Part shown: positions 10,640-22,014 of the stretch, piece after piece
How positions within the stretch are numbered: position 1 is the first letter of the stretch
Layout of the letters: the number at the start of each line of letters is the position of its first letter
Source: Yponomeuta sedellus
Taxonomy: Eukaryota; Arthropoda; Insecta; Lepidoptera; Yponomeutidae
Length of the DNA stretch: 64,000 bases
Assembly (NCBI GenBank): GCA_934045075.1
Contig: OW203726.1
Coordinates: 1,659,535 to 1,723,534 of the forward strand
Direction of reading: 5' to 3'
Notes under the pieces: generated by a model
What the model was told of the DNA's origin: nothing
What the model saw: the letters and a program-made list of their open reading frames with translations, nothing else
Databases searched by the model: none
Made by a program: the position numbers and the translations under genes

Positions 10640-11500
10640 ATTAATAATTCTTATTACATGGGCTACCTTAATCACTGGAATTTGCGTTTATATCCAGCGG
10701 CTTTTCAGTAAGCCTGTTGAATTTATCAAGTGCATGCTAGGCATAAAGGTGGAAATTACTCTTGTGGTTTGTCACCGCCCTACCGCAGGGTTGGGACTGT
10801 ATGATGAAAAAGATTTCACTCAGTTTTGACACTAATAACGAAGAGAATAAGGTCGAAGCTAGTAAGCGAATCCTTTGGATGGATTCGCTGAAGAAGGCTG
10901 AAGAAATTGAGGAAGATTTTGGGGTCTTTGAAGAGTAGATGGTAGCGGTTAGTAGGCAGGTCTTTGGTAGATTATTTTGGTTGCTGAAGAAGGGTTTTAA
11001 AGATATGATGCGCCGTTTTTGAGGCTTTCAAAAAAAAAAACTTGAATTAAACTCATAACATACTCTTTACTAGATAGCGGATGAGGGCGGCACGGAACTG
11101 AGAAGCATGGAAAACCATGATGCAGGCTTGTGTCCTGCAGTGTCAAGTAATAATGGTGGTTATGGCACTGGCATATGGTACAGTATGTTGACACCTGGTC
11201 TTGTATCCGTGGCATGCCACGCTATGACTTAGTATAGGAAACAAGGCTAGGCTTGCCATTGCATTGAAGGGATTCGCCAATGAGGTGGTCGAGTGGGGTG
11301 ATTGGACTGAGTGTTACTCAGGGTTGCCCAGACATAGGAACCTACAGAAATCAGTATGTACGACGTCGTTTGGTGAGGCTTTGCTCATGAACTTTCTGTC
11401 CTCTAACCTGATGTCAATATCTAAACAAATCTCCTACCTATTTCCACTCCATTTTCCAGGTTCGTGTAAAAAAGCTGTTACCATCAATCTGATCTTCAAG
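10640..11500. other. No gene recognised
   Basis: Mixed composition with several short frames. Repeats or domains were not recognised, except a small imperfect hairpin near 10863-10890. Confidence 0.4.
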
Positions 11501-11509
11501 ATCAAATTG

Positions 11510-11660
11510 GTCAAGTCTACGGGTAGCTGCTGCGTTTGCCAGTTCGTGGTCTCCACATGAGATAGTTCTTACCCCGTCGATTATCGGTTCTTAATCTGGT
11601 TCTTAAGCACGTGTGATCAGCACATCGCCACTTCAACTCCTAGTCTCTTAGGCTATGCTA
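11510..11660 (-). pseudogene. Degraded RTE LINE C-terminus
   Basis: On the minus strand, pieces such as LKWRCADHT and MWRPRTGKRSS resemble the LKWQWAGHI and EWRPRLGKRS segments of RTE ORFs. Stops and frameshifts interrupt it. A near copy lies at 13110-13215. Confidence 0.5.
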
Positions 11661-12486
11661 GTCCATCAATATAGGCAAATTGTCTCATTCCCAATTTGAT
11701 CCATCAAAAGGACTCCTCACATAACCTTCCTAGCCCGACTTCTAGTACACGTTAAACTTTATTAGCTCAAAACCTGCAAGATGCATTAGCTGAAGACGTT
11801 ACATAACTTCCAATATGGTCAGACATGATCACCAACTCGCTGAATCAGCAATGCGAGGCACATTGCTGTCGGCGGCTAGATGAGGTTGCCTGAATACAGA
11901 ACAAAGTGGCATATGTTGGGTAAGGCGTATTTTCTGTAGTGTTTGAGTACAGGCTAACTGATTGATGTAAGAAATAATCTTCAAAACACACCCATGCGGT
12001 TCCCATGACGTCTAAAATCGGCGCAAACGCCTGACTCACTCGTGACGGCCGGTGACTACGAGTGAGACGTGTTTTTGCGTGCTCCCGCCAGACAAGCTGA
12101 CTATTCCTGGAGTGTCCATCGCGGACGCGTCTCTCACTAGTCGCAACACTGTCTTTGGCCGGCGTTGACCATGGGCCGGGTTTGTTTTGGGATAGTTTCT
12201 GTGATACGTGTTTTGGTTGCGAGATTGACACGGGAGATCCGTTGTAATGCTTGTGAACTACTTGCTTAGATGCTCTGAAATTATTTATGGTTTGTTTGTA
12301 GCGATTGTGAACTGTTTTTGTGGGTTGGATCAGAATATGTAATATACGCTATTTTTTTATGTAGCCTCTATTTTTGTGTGCCTCTATACGTTATGTATGT
12401 TAAAAAGTATGTTCCGAACTCGATAATTTTCACCTTTCTGCTAGCGACACAACAAACACTGTTAGAAACAAAAAAAAATGCTGTCG

Positions 12487-12665
12487 AGACTTATACCCCA
12501 GAGGGGTAGACAGAGGAGAGGTACTGCCATCGCCTTAGCTTCATCAGAGCTGATTGCACGCACGCCGGTTTCGGTTACTTTTTGTCTTGCCCTTTGCTAT
12601 TCCCCTATTAAGTCGAAGTACGTCCGCCTCGGTCGCCCCTTACCGGCCCTTCCACCCACTTTCGC
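12487..12665 (-). pseudogene. LINE-B ORF C-terminus, degraded
   Basis: Reverse complement of the ORF end best preserved at 48901-49146 (RRACMQRLMNVDEA ... SAYPSG). The minus-strand block includes acccctctggggtataag. No full frame remains. Confidence 0.55.
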
Positions 12666-12974
12666 GATATACTTTGGTTTCAAATTATTATTCAGCTAAC
12701 TGTTCGGAGCAAAAATATTTGAAATGAAACCACAAATACAATTCTTTCTGACTATTTTGATTGCAATCAAATGAAAAAAATAAGAGATCAACATAATATG
12801 AACGATTGGCCAGCCTACTTGTCCCGCCTATTCCGAAGCATCTAATTGGGAATACCGAAAATACCTCGGACGGCGTAATGTGACAGATAAAAATTCCGCC
12901 GCGGGCATAAATTAGATGGATCGTCTCGGGCGCACTACCACTAGACTCGGCGTGGTAACACAGCTCTTAGGTAG

Positions 12975-13340
12975 GTACACCAGTATTTTTTGCAGTCACA
13001 TACATTACTTCTGGCCACACACTAGGATACAGTGTCGTGGGAACCAGAAACAGCGACATCAGCAACATGTAAACATCCAAGATTTGGGGTGTTTGGTCCC
13101 GTTTGTGTCCCGGCGTTTGCCAGTTCATGGTCTCCACGTGAGATAGTTCTTGCCCCGTCGATTATCGGTTCTTAAGCATCTGTGATCAGCCATTTCAATT
13201 CCAATGTCTTATAAGCTATGTTAGTCCATCAATATAGGCACATACATTGCTTCTGGCCTCACAATAGGATACCCTGTGTCGTGGGAACCAGAAACAGCGA
13301 CATCAGAAACATGTAAACATCCAAGACCCTGTTTTTTGTC
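12975..13340. repeat. Local duplication of ~95 bp plus RTE remnant
   Basis: A segment with cgtgggaaccagaaacagcg and acatgtaaacatccaaga occurs at about 12985-13085 and again at about 13225-13325. Between them (13110-13215) is a minus-strand RTE LINE remnant similar to 11510-11660. At 13335-13375 is a tRNA-T-arm-like antisense block (ggggttcgaactcgggacc). Confidence 0.6.
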
Positions 13341-13379
13341 CCCATCCGGGGTTCGAACTCGGGACCTCTCGCATGGTAG

Positions 13380-13935
13380 GCATATGGGGACTAGGAACAT
13401 AGGAGGCGTAGACTAGTTAGGTACGTGGCGGAACAGACATCCCAAAAAAGTTAAGTAATCCAGGCAAAGCGTATTTCCCTTCCCTCATTACTCGCCACTT
13501 CAGTCTCCCCGTGACAACGGCAACTGCAACGCTGCCGAAATGTCGGGAATCAAGGTAATTCGTCGTCGTCAGGCTACACTAGTCCACTGCTGGACGTAGT
13601 CTACTTCTAAAGAGCGCCACGTTGTGCTATCATAGGGGGTTATGCCCATAATCCCCACGCTGGGCGTGCGGGTTGGGGATCGCAGTTCGGTAGAATTGTA
13701 CTGCGGGGGTGCTGCTGCCCACCCCCCGGTTTGTGTCCCTTAGTGACCTTTTAGGACACTCGCGGGTAGAATTGGGTTGGTGCTATTCTGTAGGCCGACA
13801 CCAATATACTTAATATATGTAGGTACCCTAGAAGTGGTGGAGTGCGTGTATTCATAGAAGGAAGGATGTGTACCAGGAACATAGGAGGCGTAGACTAATG
13901 AGGTACGTGGCTTAGGAGACATCCCGAACAAGTTT
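13380..13935. repeat. Pair of ~70-bp direct repeats enclosing a PLE-A piece and a SINE
   Basis: The block aggaacataggaggcgtaga followed by aggtacgtgg and agacatccc occurs near 13392-13447 and near 13875-13930. The intervening sequence holds a PLE-A fragment (13478-13557, with caacgctgccgaaatgtcgg) and an RTE-tailed SINE (13561-13803). Confidence 0.65.
13561..13803 (-). mobile_element. RTE-tailed SINE
   Basis: On the minus strand it runs from gtcggcctacagaatagcac through gggggtgggcagcagca and the conserved ccccaacccgcacgcccagc to the RTE-like tail (gtccagcagtggactagtgt) and a gacgacgacg end. It belongs to the same family as 7321-8029, 20037-20284, 35586-35736, 41969-42203 and 59077-59247. Confidence 0.8.
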
Positions 13936-14104
13936 TGTGCCGCAAGTCATTTAGTCACTGCTGATTGTGCACTAACCATCTGATTATCTACTGTCAGTCG
14001 TTTTTTTTTTTCCGGTAGATTAATAGATTGTGAGTGTAGTAGGAACCAGAGGTTAGTCTATGACGAGCGCTTGTCGTTCATGTACATGCTTGAGGTCATG
14101 TTTG

Positions 14105-14450
14105 AGTTAAAAAAACTAGCCAAGTGCTAGTCGGACTCACGTGTCGAAGGTTCCGTACCACCTCAGTTTTTTGTAAAGCATAAACAAATCTCTTTACAAC
14201 ACTTTTGTTGTATAGAGACATTTCTTGTCCCATATAATTTGTTTAATTTAATTGATTATTAGGTGATCCGCCGTAATAAGTCATATTAACTGAAAATGTT
14301 CGCAGGCTAAGTGTAAAGTTTAAAGAGTTATATTGGTTCCAAAGCTATTTAAAGGTCAGTCATCAATCAGATGGATCGACACACAGACAGCGGACTCAGA
14401 GCAATAGGGTCCCGTTTGGCACCCTACATGTACCTAACCCTAAAAAGGAA
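14105..14450 (+). repeat. Dispersed repeat with ggttccgta...accctaaaaa ends
   Basis: Begins aaaaactagccaagtgctag, tcggactcacg, ggttccgtacc and ends gggtcccgtttggcacccta...aaccctaaaaa. A minus-strand copy lies at 30425-31010 and fragments near 54690-54860, 58145-58205 and 63895-63930. This kind of repeat is widespread in Lepidoptera; the class is not assigned. Confidence 0.55.
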
Positions 14451-14565
14451 GAAGTATACTGCAAAATCGACTTTGATGATGGACTCTGAAAAGGCTAAGT
14501 TTGTAATTTTTTCGCCTTTTTTTCGCCATTTTTTCTCCAAAATGACTAGGATTTTGAAATGGATA

Positions 14566-14640
14566 CCTAGTTTGACTTGTAACGTTCATTAAGCCGCAGT
14601 TTCTGCGCTTCTTTGAATAAAACCTTTTTCATTTCATTTC
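14566..14640 (+). repeat. LINE-like 3' tail family (ttaagccgcag)
   Basis: The tail gtttgacttgtaacgttcat, taagccgcagtttctgcg ends in tttttcatttcatttc. Shared with four other sites in the window. Confidence 0.6.
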
Positions 14641-14649
14641 AAATCTTAA

Positions 14650-17330
14650 TTTTGTAACACAGCTCTAGCATGCAGTATGATCGTAGCACCTCATCGCTTT
14701 TATCATCGCCTCTAACACACAGTAAATTCGTGCTTCAAAACGGCAAATCTATACCACAGTCAATCTTCGCTGTACTCCCATCGAACCCCTCAATAAAGCG
14801 TACCCGAGCAGAATCGAACCTCGACCGGCGGATGTACGGATCAATAACAAGGTCACCGGGCCCATAATCCTGTCGACCATTGTCACCGCTCCGGAATGGC
14901 GGCTGATAATTGTTACACCCATACACCTAAGCACCAGAAGATTCACTTGACCTACACATGAGAATAAGCAGCCTAGTAACAGAATTTGGACTTTATTTTA
15001 AAGTGATAATGTTCAATTTAAGGTGGCAAATACACTACCCGGTATGCCACTGCAGGTGAAAGAAAAAGTTTCAAAGTAAGAGTATAGCTTAATTACCTCG
15101 CGTACTTACCGCGGATTGGCGATTTCAAGCTTGGAAATTGGTGAACACCGAGGCACTCGGATTTCTTCAAAATGGTTTCTGTAAGTCGTTAGCCAGTCGT
15201 ACTGCTACAAATTCACAAATGGTCACAAGATCTCAAAAAAGAGGATTTCCAATCAAAACTTTTCAGGCAACCAAGGCTCAATAGAAAAGTTCAAGATCGA
15301 AAAGCCTTCTGGAAAGATTCTGGATTCTGAACTTTGTGTTTATCAAGTATACTCTAAGGTACTTTGAAGTAGTTATATTAATTCTAAGCTCTATTTTATT
15401 TGTATGGGTAATCATGCAGCGCCCTGGAAATTCCGACAATTGATACGATTAACACCGAACTCGTAATCGATTTAACGGTAAAACTGCCTTGACCTACTTG
15501 AACGTTAATGACGTATATTAGTACCAATTGGGCCCTCGCAGATATTCACAAAATCCTTCTGAAGACTTCGCTCGAATGAAGCTTCTGTGTTTAAGTTTTG
15601 GTTCCACCCGTGCGGACCCCATATTAGTGTGATTAATTAGTTGAAGGGGATTATAGTAGCCTCATCCAAATTAAAGGCTCCCCTCTGGTCACCTACCAAA
15701 CCAATCAAAAGTATTAAACTAGAGATCATCCAAGTTCGGTCAACTGGATAGGTATGAATGACCGCACGTCCGATTGGTAATGGCTATCAATATACCAGAT
15801 GTGTCGATGATTAGAGAAACAGCTGGTTCGGTTTTGACGATGTTAGCTGAAGAGTGAAAGGGTTGATATTATTGTAAAATACTAGGTCTATAGCTTACTA
15901 GCAGCGTGGACGAAAGTAAAACGCTAGATACGTTGCTTGGTTGATATATTTTCAGCCTGTGCCACACATCACCACAAACAAACAATCGTAACCGATATTT
16001 AGATCGGTGTCAGTCATGTATCGGGATAGGATTAGTCTGGCTAATACATGTGCATACATTGCCTCCAATAAATATAGGATGAGCAATGTTTGTGAGATAC
16101 AAAGGCATAATTTTTTGGGTAGGTTGAAGAGGCAGAGAAGTTCTTTCAATGTAAATGTTTTTTTGCCATAAAGTTGCGATTCCCAGACTACTTGAAAGGT
16201 AACTTTAGAAACAAGAAGTGCATCAAATCATAATGATAATAAGAAATTCCGAAAGACGAAATTAACTTTATCGACGATACTTTTAGTCGATATTGTTTGT
16301 TGCTATTTTTTTATTTTCTGATTTTATCAGTGCATTCTTGATTGATTGATTATTCATTTATTTACTCTTCTTTTGCATTAATTGCATTAAATTAGTATTG
16401 TGACAAATTTATATACTATGTGTGTAAGTTAGGTAGAAGAAAATATTATCATATGATATTAAGCTCGCCTTGCACAAAAGTGTTTTTCAATGCATAAGAA
16501 ATTGTAATTACGATAGTTTGACGACTTGGAATCCAATAAACTCGTCTTCATATAGAAAAAGTTAAACTTTGCAATTGAAACTAAATCCACGAAGTTGAAT
16601 TAAGTCAAAAGTGAGGTCGGTTAGTTGAGTAACACGTTGAATAACAGAATATTGAAACGGAAGAATAACAAACACAACTTCACATACTTGCATACGAGTC
16701 CCAAGATAAAGCAGGAGAAAAAAAGTATTAATACGACAGTCTGTGCGCTAGACCGTGACAGAGATAATGGAGATGTGCCGGTGCGTAACGCTTAGACTAA
16801 GATGGTTATTAAAATTTTAAAGCCAGCTTTAGGCACTAAAGCAGCAAACATGAGAACTGTTTATACATAGTGTGAATAGTTATAATTGTTTTTACTATAC
16901 CAAAAACATGTCAAAAGGGCGTTTCTTACAATTAAAGAACTAAAAGGTTTAAAGAAACATTTGTGACTTACAACTTATGACAAAGTCTGATATTTAGACA
17001 GTTTTAAGATCAAGAATTCTTGCATAAAAATTCTTGAAATACCAAACGGTTTATTGTAGCGCTGAATCCGTGGGTTTTCTTCAGGTTCGTTATTTCCAAG
17101 TATTGGATGAGTTGAATCGAAATCAACCTTGATTTCGATTCAACGAAGCTATGGCATAGTGGCTGTGTTTTGTAATCTTACTCCATCAAAAGATATTATG
17201 CTTCAGTCACTACTATTTTCAGGCTATCATGTAGTTTAGATACAAATTGTTACAGATTCTATATTAAACATCTAGCTAACACGTATAAAACAAAATTTTT
17301 AAGTTTGAAGGCTAACCTAATTTTCCCAAG
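14650..17330. other. Long stretch without recognised genes
   Basis: Mostly AT-rich unique-looking sequence. It includes an antisense S1 SINE remnant at 15087-15225 (tgcccaccgcgg-like taccgcggattggcgatttc) and a perfect 16-bp hairpin at 17111-17144. No long frame has recognisable domains. Confidence 0.5.
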
Positions 17331-17495
17331 GAAGCACTTACCACGTTCCAAAAAATCCTATTGTACGGAATCGCTTCAATGAATGCGGAAATTAGTGCAG
17401 CCAAAGTAGAAAGAGGTCATCCTCCTATAGAGTTCGCTATGGGTGCACACGATGAGCGTCACGAAAGAACACCTTCAGACTTGCTACTGCTACAG
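17331..17495 (+). CDS. Candidate internal exon, unknown protein
   Basis: An acceptor-like pyrimidine-rich cctaattttcccaag precedes an open 165-nt (55-codon) segment ending at cag followed by gtaaga, a good donor. The phase is 0/0. The frame starts EALTTFQKILLYGIASMNAE and ends HERTPSDLLLLQ. A stop lies in frame just upstream of the acceptor and another downstream of the donor. It is not recognised as any family, and 55 open codons can occur by chance. If real, it belongs to a plus-strand gene whose other exons are not seen. Confidence 0.3.
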
Positions 17496-17596
17496 GTAAG
17501 AACTCTGATACAAAATTAACGAAGATGTTTTGGAAATGATCAGGATGGCGGTAAGGCGACGCAACTTCTCTTAGCTTTTATTTTTCTATAGGTAAT

Positions 17597-17746
17597 CTTC
17601 TTCTTCTTCTTTAGATTAGTCCACTGCTGGACATAGTCCTCCCCTAATGAGTGCCATAGCGCCTGGTCTGCAGCTTACCGCATTCAGCGTCTGCTGGCAG
17701 TTTTATGCAGATCGTCATCCCACCTGGTCGGAGGGTGTCCTACACT
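17597..17746 (-). pseudogene. RTE LINE ORF C-terminus
   Basis: The minus strand encodes VGHPPTRWDDDL..., then SLGEDYVQQWTNL and a stop, followed by gaagaagaag. It matches the RTE ends at 41180-41310 and 63100-63226. It is 5' truncated with one internal stop. Confidence 0.7.
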
Positions 17747-18425
17747 ATGTTAAAAGTAATCATTCTCGAACTAACGAAAAATTTCGATCAACATGAAACA
17801 TTTTATGAGTCACATTAGGAGAAATAAAAAGTTTGATAACGTGAAGTCATGAATTCACAACCAGATTCCGAATCGCTCTTTAACGCCGTATGTCTAGTAC
17901 TTCTGTTAACATTATTTTTGTGGTAGGTGTTTCGGTTTTAGAGTTGTTCTGATTAGCTCCGCTTCTTGAATGGCCGTGACGTCATAGGATACGCTCTGGT
18001 TATCACCTGTCACCGCTCAAATGTAGCGTAAAGCGTTTGTTGCGTGTATCTTCTGTTAGATTTGTGGGAACGTCTGTGCCTTTATAACGCATTGTTTCTG
18101 CGATGTTTTTTATATCACCTGTCCCTGTCTGGTCGGCTTCGTAGTACAGCTATTCATAATTCTTATACTCTGTCAAAATATACTGTGTTTTTGTTACGTT
18201 GTTTTTTCTTATTTTCTCACGAACAGCTTGATATATCACCAGACACTGGTAAAATCGAGTGGTCTTAACAGTATTTTTTGCTTTTGTTTTATATTTAACG
18301 TTTCTTGGAGTCATACACTTATTTCTCTGCTCTATTTGTTAATTTATTCATTTCAGTTAATGGTAGTAAATAAAAAAAAAAAAATAGCGACAATTATTCG
18401 TAGAAAACTTATTAAATTAGCAGAA

Positions 18426-18778
18426 GTGTTCGTGGCCTAGGCGAACCGAGTGATTGAAATCAATCACTTGAGTTAAGCAAAAATAGGTGCGATCGGGTGC
18501 AGGATAGGTGACCGTCCCGTGACTGCGGCTAGTGGCATTTTTCCGAGCGCTTCCGTGCTTCGCAAGGCACGTTAAGCCGTTGGTACCGGCTGTCATGTAA
18601 TGACAATCGTTAAACCATGTCAGAGGCCTTATGGGCGGCTTGATAACTTCTGACAGTAAGGCCCGCCACTGTCTTACAATCCTCCACCAACCCGAAGTTG
18701 GCCTCTTGGTGGAGTATGGTCTAACCTTCCTGCGATGCAGGAAGAGCCCGTGCCCCAGCAGTGGCGACAAGGGTTGAT
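18426..18778 (+). mobile_element. 5S-rRNA-derived SINE, full length
   Basis: Starts gttcgtggcctaggcgaacc, with the 5S-like cttgagttaagcaaaaatag, gggtgcaggataggtgaccg, then the body (gtgcttcgcaaggcacgtta; ggcggcttgataacttctga) and the end gggttgat. The 117-aa minus-strand frame across it is an artefact of the repeat. Confidence 0.85.
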
Positions 18779-18779
18779 A

Positions 18780-20036
18780 ACGACTTACGAATTACGAATA
18801 AGTGAATTAAATTTTAGATGAAATTTCGTGTCACAAACGTGTGAAATGATTAGAGGAGAAATTCTGATTGATTGTTATCGATGAATTTGGAATTTGAAGA
18901 TGGCACTTAATGGTTAATGACTTTTCGGTTTGCGAATGAGTAAGCGGATTTTCGTAAGTGTTACTCAATATTCGAAAAAATTATACCCAGAGACATACTT
19001 TAGGCACTTAGGAGACCTGTGGATATGAAGTTTTACATCTCAATGCCAGCTGCGGGGGGACGCATGATAATTAGGCTTATAGGTTCTCTCTCTCCGAGAG
19101 AAGATTTCGTCGGTAAAAAGGTAAAATTCAGTAACTGCAAATGAGCCTAATCGTAGAAACTGCGCTAATGTGAATTTGAGATACTAAATGTAATATTTAG
19201 CTCAGAAATAAAAACGCTTACCCATCGTTATTTTTCTTTTGAGTAAACTAGATAGCGTCATTTTTGGGCAAAAATAATTAATTATCAGTTTATAAAAAAA
19301 TGGAAAAGCAGTTAATGAGTTTTGCCTTTATACCGACGATTTGTACCCTGCAGTCGGAAGTTTAAAGGTTGATTATGCTGTGGCTTTTCTACTTTAGGAG
19401 GTCCTGGGTTCTAATACCGAATACACTAGTGGCTTAGTTTTAAGAATAGAGTAGGAGCGTATAACATTAATACTGAAATTTTTAGAATGTCTTACGGTCG
19501 ATTTCATTTGAACACTTATGGACGCGGTTTTCATTTTATCACTATCACGAGTTTAGTGTTGAATATGTATTGCACATTTAAAGAACTGTTTATGGGTACT
19601 TAAAAATACTCATTCAAATGTCTAAGCTTTATATTTGGCACACGACAATTTATTGATATTTCATAAAAGTTTAGTGGCACTTTCGTTTGTTTGATCTGTC
19701 AAACTGCAGTCGAATCGGCAAGTTTATGAACCGTCCTTATATTGTTCCTGATTCCGATTGTGTTTGCGTAACCACTGTCTTTCTGCAGGACGCGTATTCT
19801 CTTCCAGTTTTGTGATAACATGCCTAATAGTAAAGCATGCTCACTGCCAATTGGCGATTTCAAGCACCAAAGTTCGTAAACATCTTAGATACTAGGTTTA
19901 TCCCCGATATAATATGTATTTATGCACCTAAGTATTTGAGTCACTAATTATTCTTTTATCATTTGATTAATATTTCATCGAATTTACTAAGAATTCTGTC
20001 ACTACTAGGGTACCTACATATATTAACTGTATTGCT
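18780..20036. other. No gene recognised; AT-rich
   Basis: Unique-looking AT-rich sequence. A small S1-like fragment (gctcactgccaattggcgat) lies near 19839-19865. Confidence 0.5.
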
Positions 20037-20284
20037 GTGTGGTGTCAGCCTAGAGAATAGCACCAACCCAATTCTTCCCGCGGGTGTCGTAAAAGGCGAA
20101 TAAGGGATACAAACCGGGGGGTGGGCAGCAGCGTTCCCTGCAGTACAATTCCACTGAACTGCGATCCCCAACCCGCATGCCCAGCGTGGGGATTATGGGC
20201 ATTACCCCCTATGATAGCACAACGTGGCGCTCTTTAGAGGAGCGCTATGTGGCAGCAGTAGACTAGTATAGCCTGAGGACGAGG
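20037..20284 (+). mobile_element. RTE-tailed SINE, full length
   Basis: gtggtgtcagcctagagaat, aattcttcccgcgggtgtcg, taaaaggcgaataaggga, gggggtgggcagcagcg, gatccccaacccgcatgccc, ggcattaccccctatgatag and an RTE-like end (agcagtagactagtatagcc) occur in order. The head is not an obvious tRNA. Confidence 0.85.
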
Positions 20285-20789
20285 ACTAAGAATTCTTGTT
20301 TAACGCTATCATTTTATTTATGTAGTCTGTGTTTATTGACCACGTATTTTGCGTGTGTTTTTCTTCACGACTTATCATCATTTAAGTCAACAATCCAACT
20401 TCAATGCATCTGTGTAAGTATTAAAGGATTATGGCATCTATTTTAGCTGACGTAGAGTTCAAAAAAGTAAATTCATTCGATCATAGCCATGTGTGTGATA
20501 TAATTAATTGTAGCAAGTCTTCACGTTGGTCAATGCACATATAAAAGGCGTTTATTATATCAAGGCACCTGACCGTTTATACGAAGGGTGCATAAATAGG
20601 GTCTGCGGCCTTCTCGGCTCCAAGTGTGGAAAATATGTTAAGCTTGAGAAAGTAGGTTTCATTAAAAAGTTCATTGGGGGTTAGACTTTAAGGTCATTGT
20701 CAAGAAACTATTTTGTTGTAAGTGTTTATGGATTTTTGTTGATTTATAAAATTACTTCGGTACTTTGACCAATGTTATAATTTTACACA

Positions 20790-21006
20790 TGTACCATTGC
20801 TATTCGTGCATCAACTGTGGTCCACCTTTTATAGGCTTCATTCGGAGGTGTTAACACATTTTTCCACATAATTACTTAGGATTCTTGTATTGACTTGTAC
20901 CATTGCTATTTGTGCATCAACTGTGGTCCACCTTTTACAGGCTTCAGTCGGAGGTATTAACAGATTTTTCCACATAATTACTTAAGTTTCTTGTATTGAC
21001 TTGCAG
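20790..21006 (+). repeat. Tandem duplication, two ~108-bp units
   Basis: The unit gtaccattgctattcgtgca, caactgtggtccacctttta ... ccacataattacttag, tcttgtattgacttg is repeated immediately with only a handful of substitutions. No coding potential. Confidence 0.85.
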
Positions 21007-21587
21007 TAACCCTAGTTTTAATTTTTAATTTTTTTTAGTTTTTAATTGTGACCCATTTAAACACGGCTTTATTTGATATCGAACAGATCAAAATAATACA
21101 ATATTTCCTATTATTACTTCGTCGGGCATAAAAGCGGTTTCCAAGTCCTGCTAATTATGTACTCTAAAACCAAAAATGGACTTATAATAGCTGCCTCGTT
21201 GCTACAATACACCTGCTTTTGATACTAATAGGTCCTTTAGATCGAAGATTATCGTAACGGGAGCAAGTGACTGCAAATCGTACTGTATTAGCGAACAGTC
21301 CGACAGTATCACTGGTCGTTCTGCTCTTAATTTGAAACATTGCTTTTTGATCTACAATAGTAGATAAAGCTGCTGTTGAAAGTATACAATTGAAAACTTA
21401 TACGTAAGGGTTTGCGTTAACGGTGTATCGTGCCCACACAGTCCGGACTAAAAGAGGCAATGAAGAGCGCATCACCAAAGCCGCGCGGAGCTTTCAGCCC
21501 ATCTTCTCGTAGAGCTGGTCCAACGTGGTTACGATACCGCGCCAGCACAAACCGCCCCCGCAACTTATCATCACTTAGAAACACTCA

Positions 21588-21594
21588 CTGTAGC
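21588..21594 (-). promoter_or_regulatory. Splice donor of the secreted-protein exon
   Basis: On the minus strand the exon reads ...GGCTACA followed by GTGAGTG, a strong donor. Reading through it gives only four more codons before TAA, which supports splicing. Confidence 0.6.
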
Positions 21595-22006
21595 CTTTCG
21601 TGTAGACCGCCCTAATCCGGCGCAGCAGCTTCCGCGTCCTCTTGAGCGGCGGCCCCAGCGCCACGGCCGTGTGGCCGTTTCTCTCCGCGAATATGATGTA
21701 GTTCCTCCTGTTTTTCAGTGGCACTTCAAAACGTCCCGTGCACGAATGAGGGTCTATGGGGGGCAAGTGGAGCCTCAGCACCGCATCGCGGCGCGGCCAG
21801 TGGCCCTGCTTGCGGAGCACTCTTCGCACCTGCACTGTGGCCAGGCTGTCACCGGCGAGGGACTGCACCTGGGCTTCGAAGGCGGCCGGCGCGCGGTAGG
21901 CTCGCCACGCGACGTCGGCGCGCTCGCAATACCGGCTTCTCGGCGCTGCGAGGCCCAGAGTGACGCACACCAGAAGGGCCCAGCACGGCACGCCGCTCGT
22001 CCTCAT
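21589..22006 (-). CDS. First coding exon of a secreted protein (candidate Vein/neuregulin-like)
   Basis: 139 complete codons plus one base are open from an ATG at 22006 to a GTGAGTG donor. Residues 1-21 are a signal peptide (MRTSGVPCWALLVCVTLGLAA). The mature part contains YCERADVAW, FEAQVQSL, VQVRRVLRKQG, LRLHLPP, SCTGRFEVPLK and NRRNYIIFAERNGH, ending in a basic RTRKLLRRIRAVYTKGY. The two mature cysteines and the alternating strand pattern suggest a small beta-rich extracellular domain. It is reminiscent of the N-terminal region of Vein-type neuregulins of insects, but that assignment is a guess. Codons are very GC-rich compared with the flanks, as is common for Lepidopteran first exons. 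Downstream exons would lie at lower coordinates and were not found within ~21 kb. Confidence 0.7.
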
Positions 22007-22014
22007 CGCGCCAT
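22003..22014 (-). promoter_or_regulatory. Three-codon uORF overlapping the start codon
   Basis: On the minus strand an upstream ATG at 22014 reads ATG GCG CGA TGA. Its TGA overlaps the main ATG (ATGA at 22006-22003). Such an overlap could act by termination-reinitiation and lower translation. Whether it is transcribed depends on the unmapped transcription start. Confidence 0.5.

Noticed and set aside
11845..12231. 128-codon minus-strand frame
   Set aside because: Composition is not convincingly coding and no family was recognised; kept as undetermined.
18417..18770. 117-codon minus-strand frame
   Set aside because: It lies entirely inside a 5S-SINE; similar frames recur in other copies.
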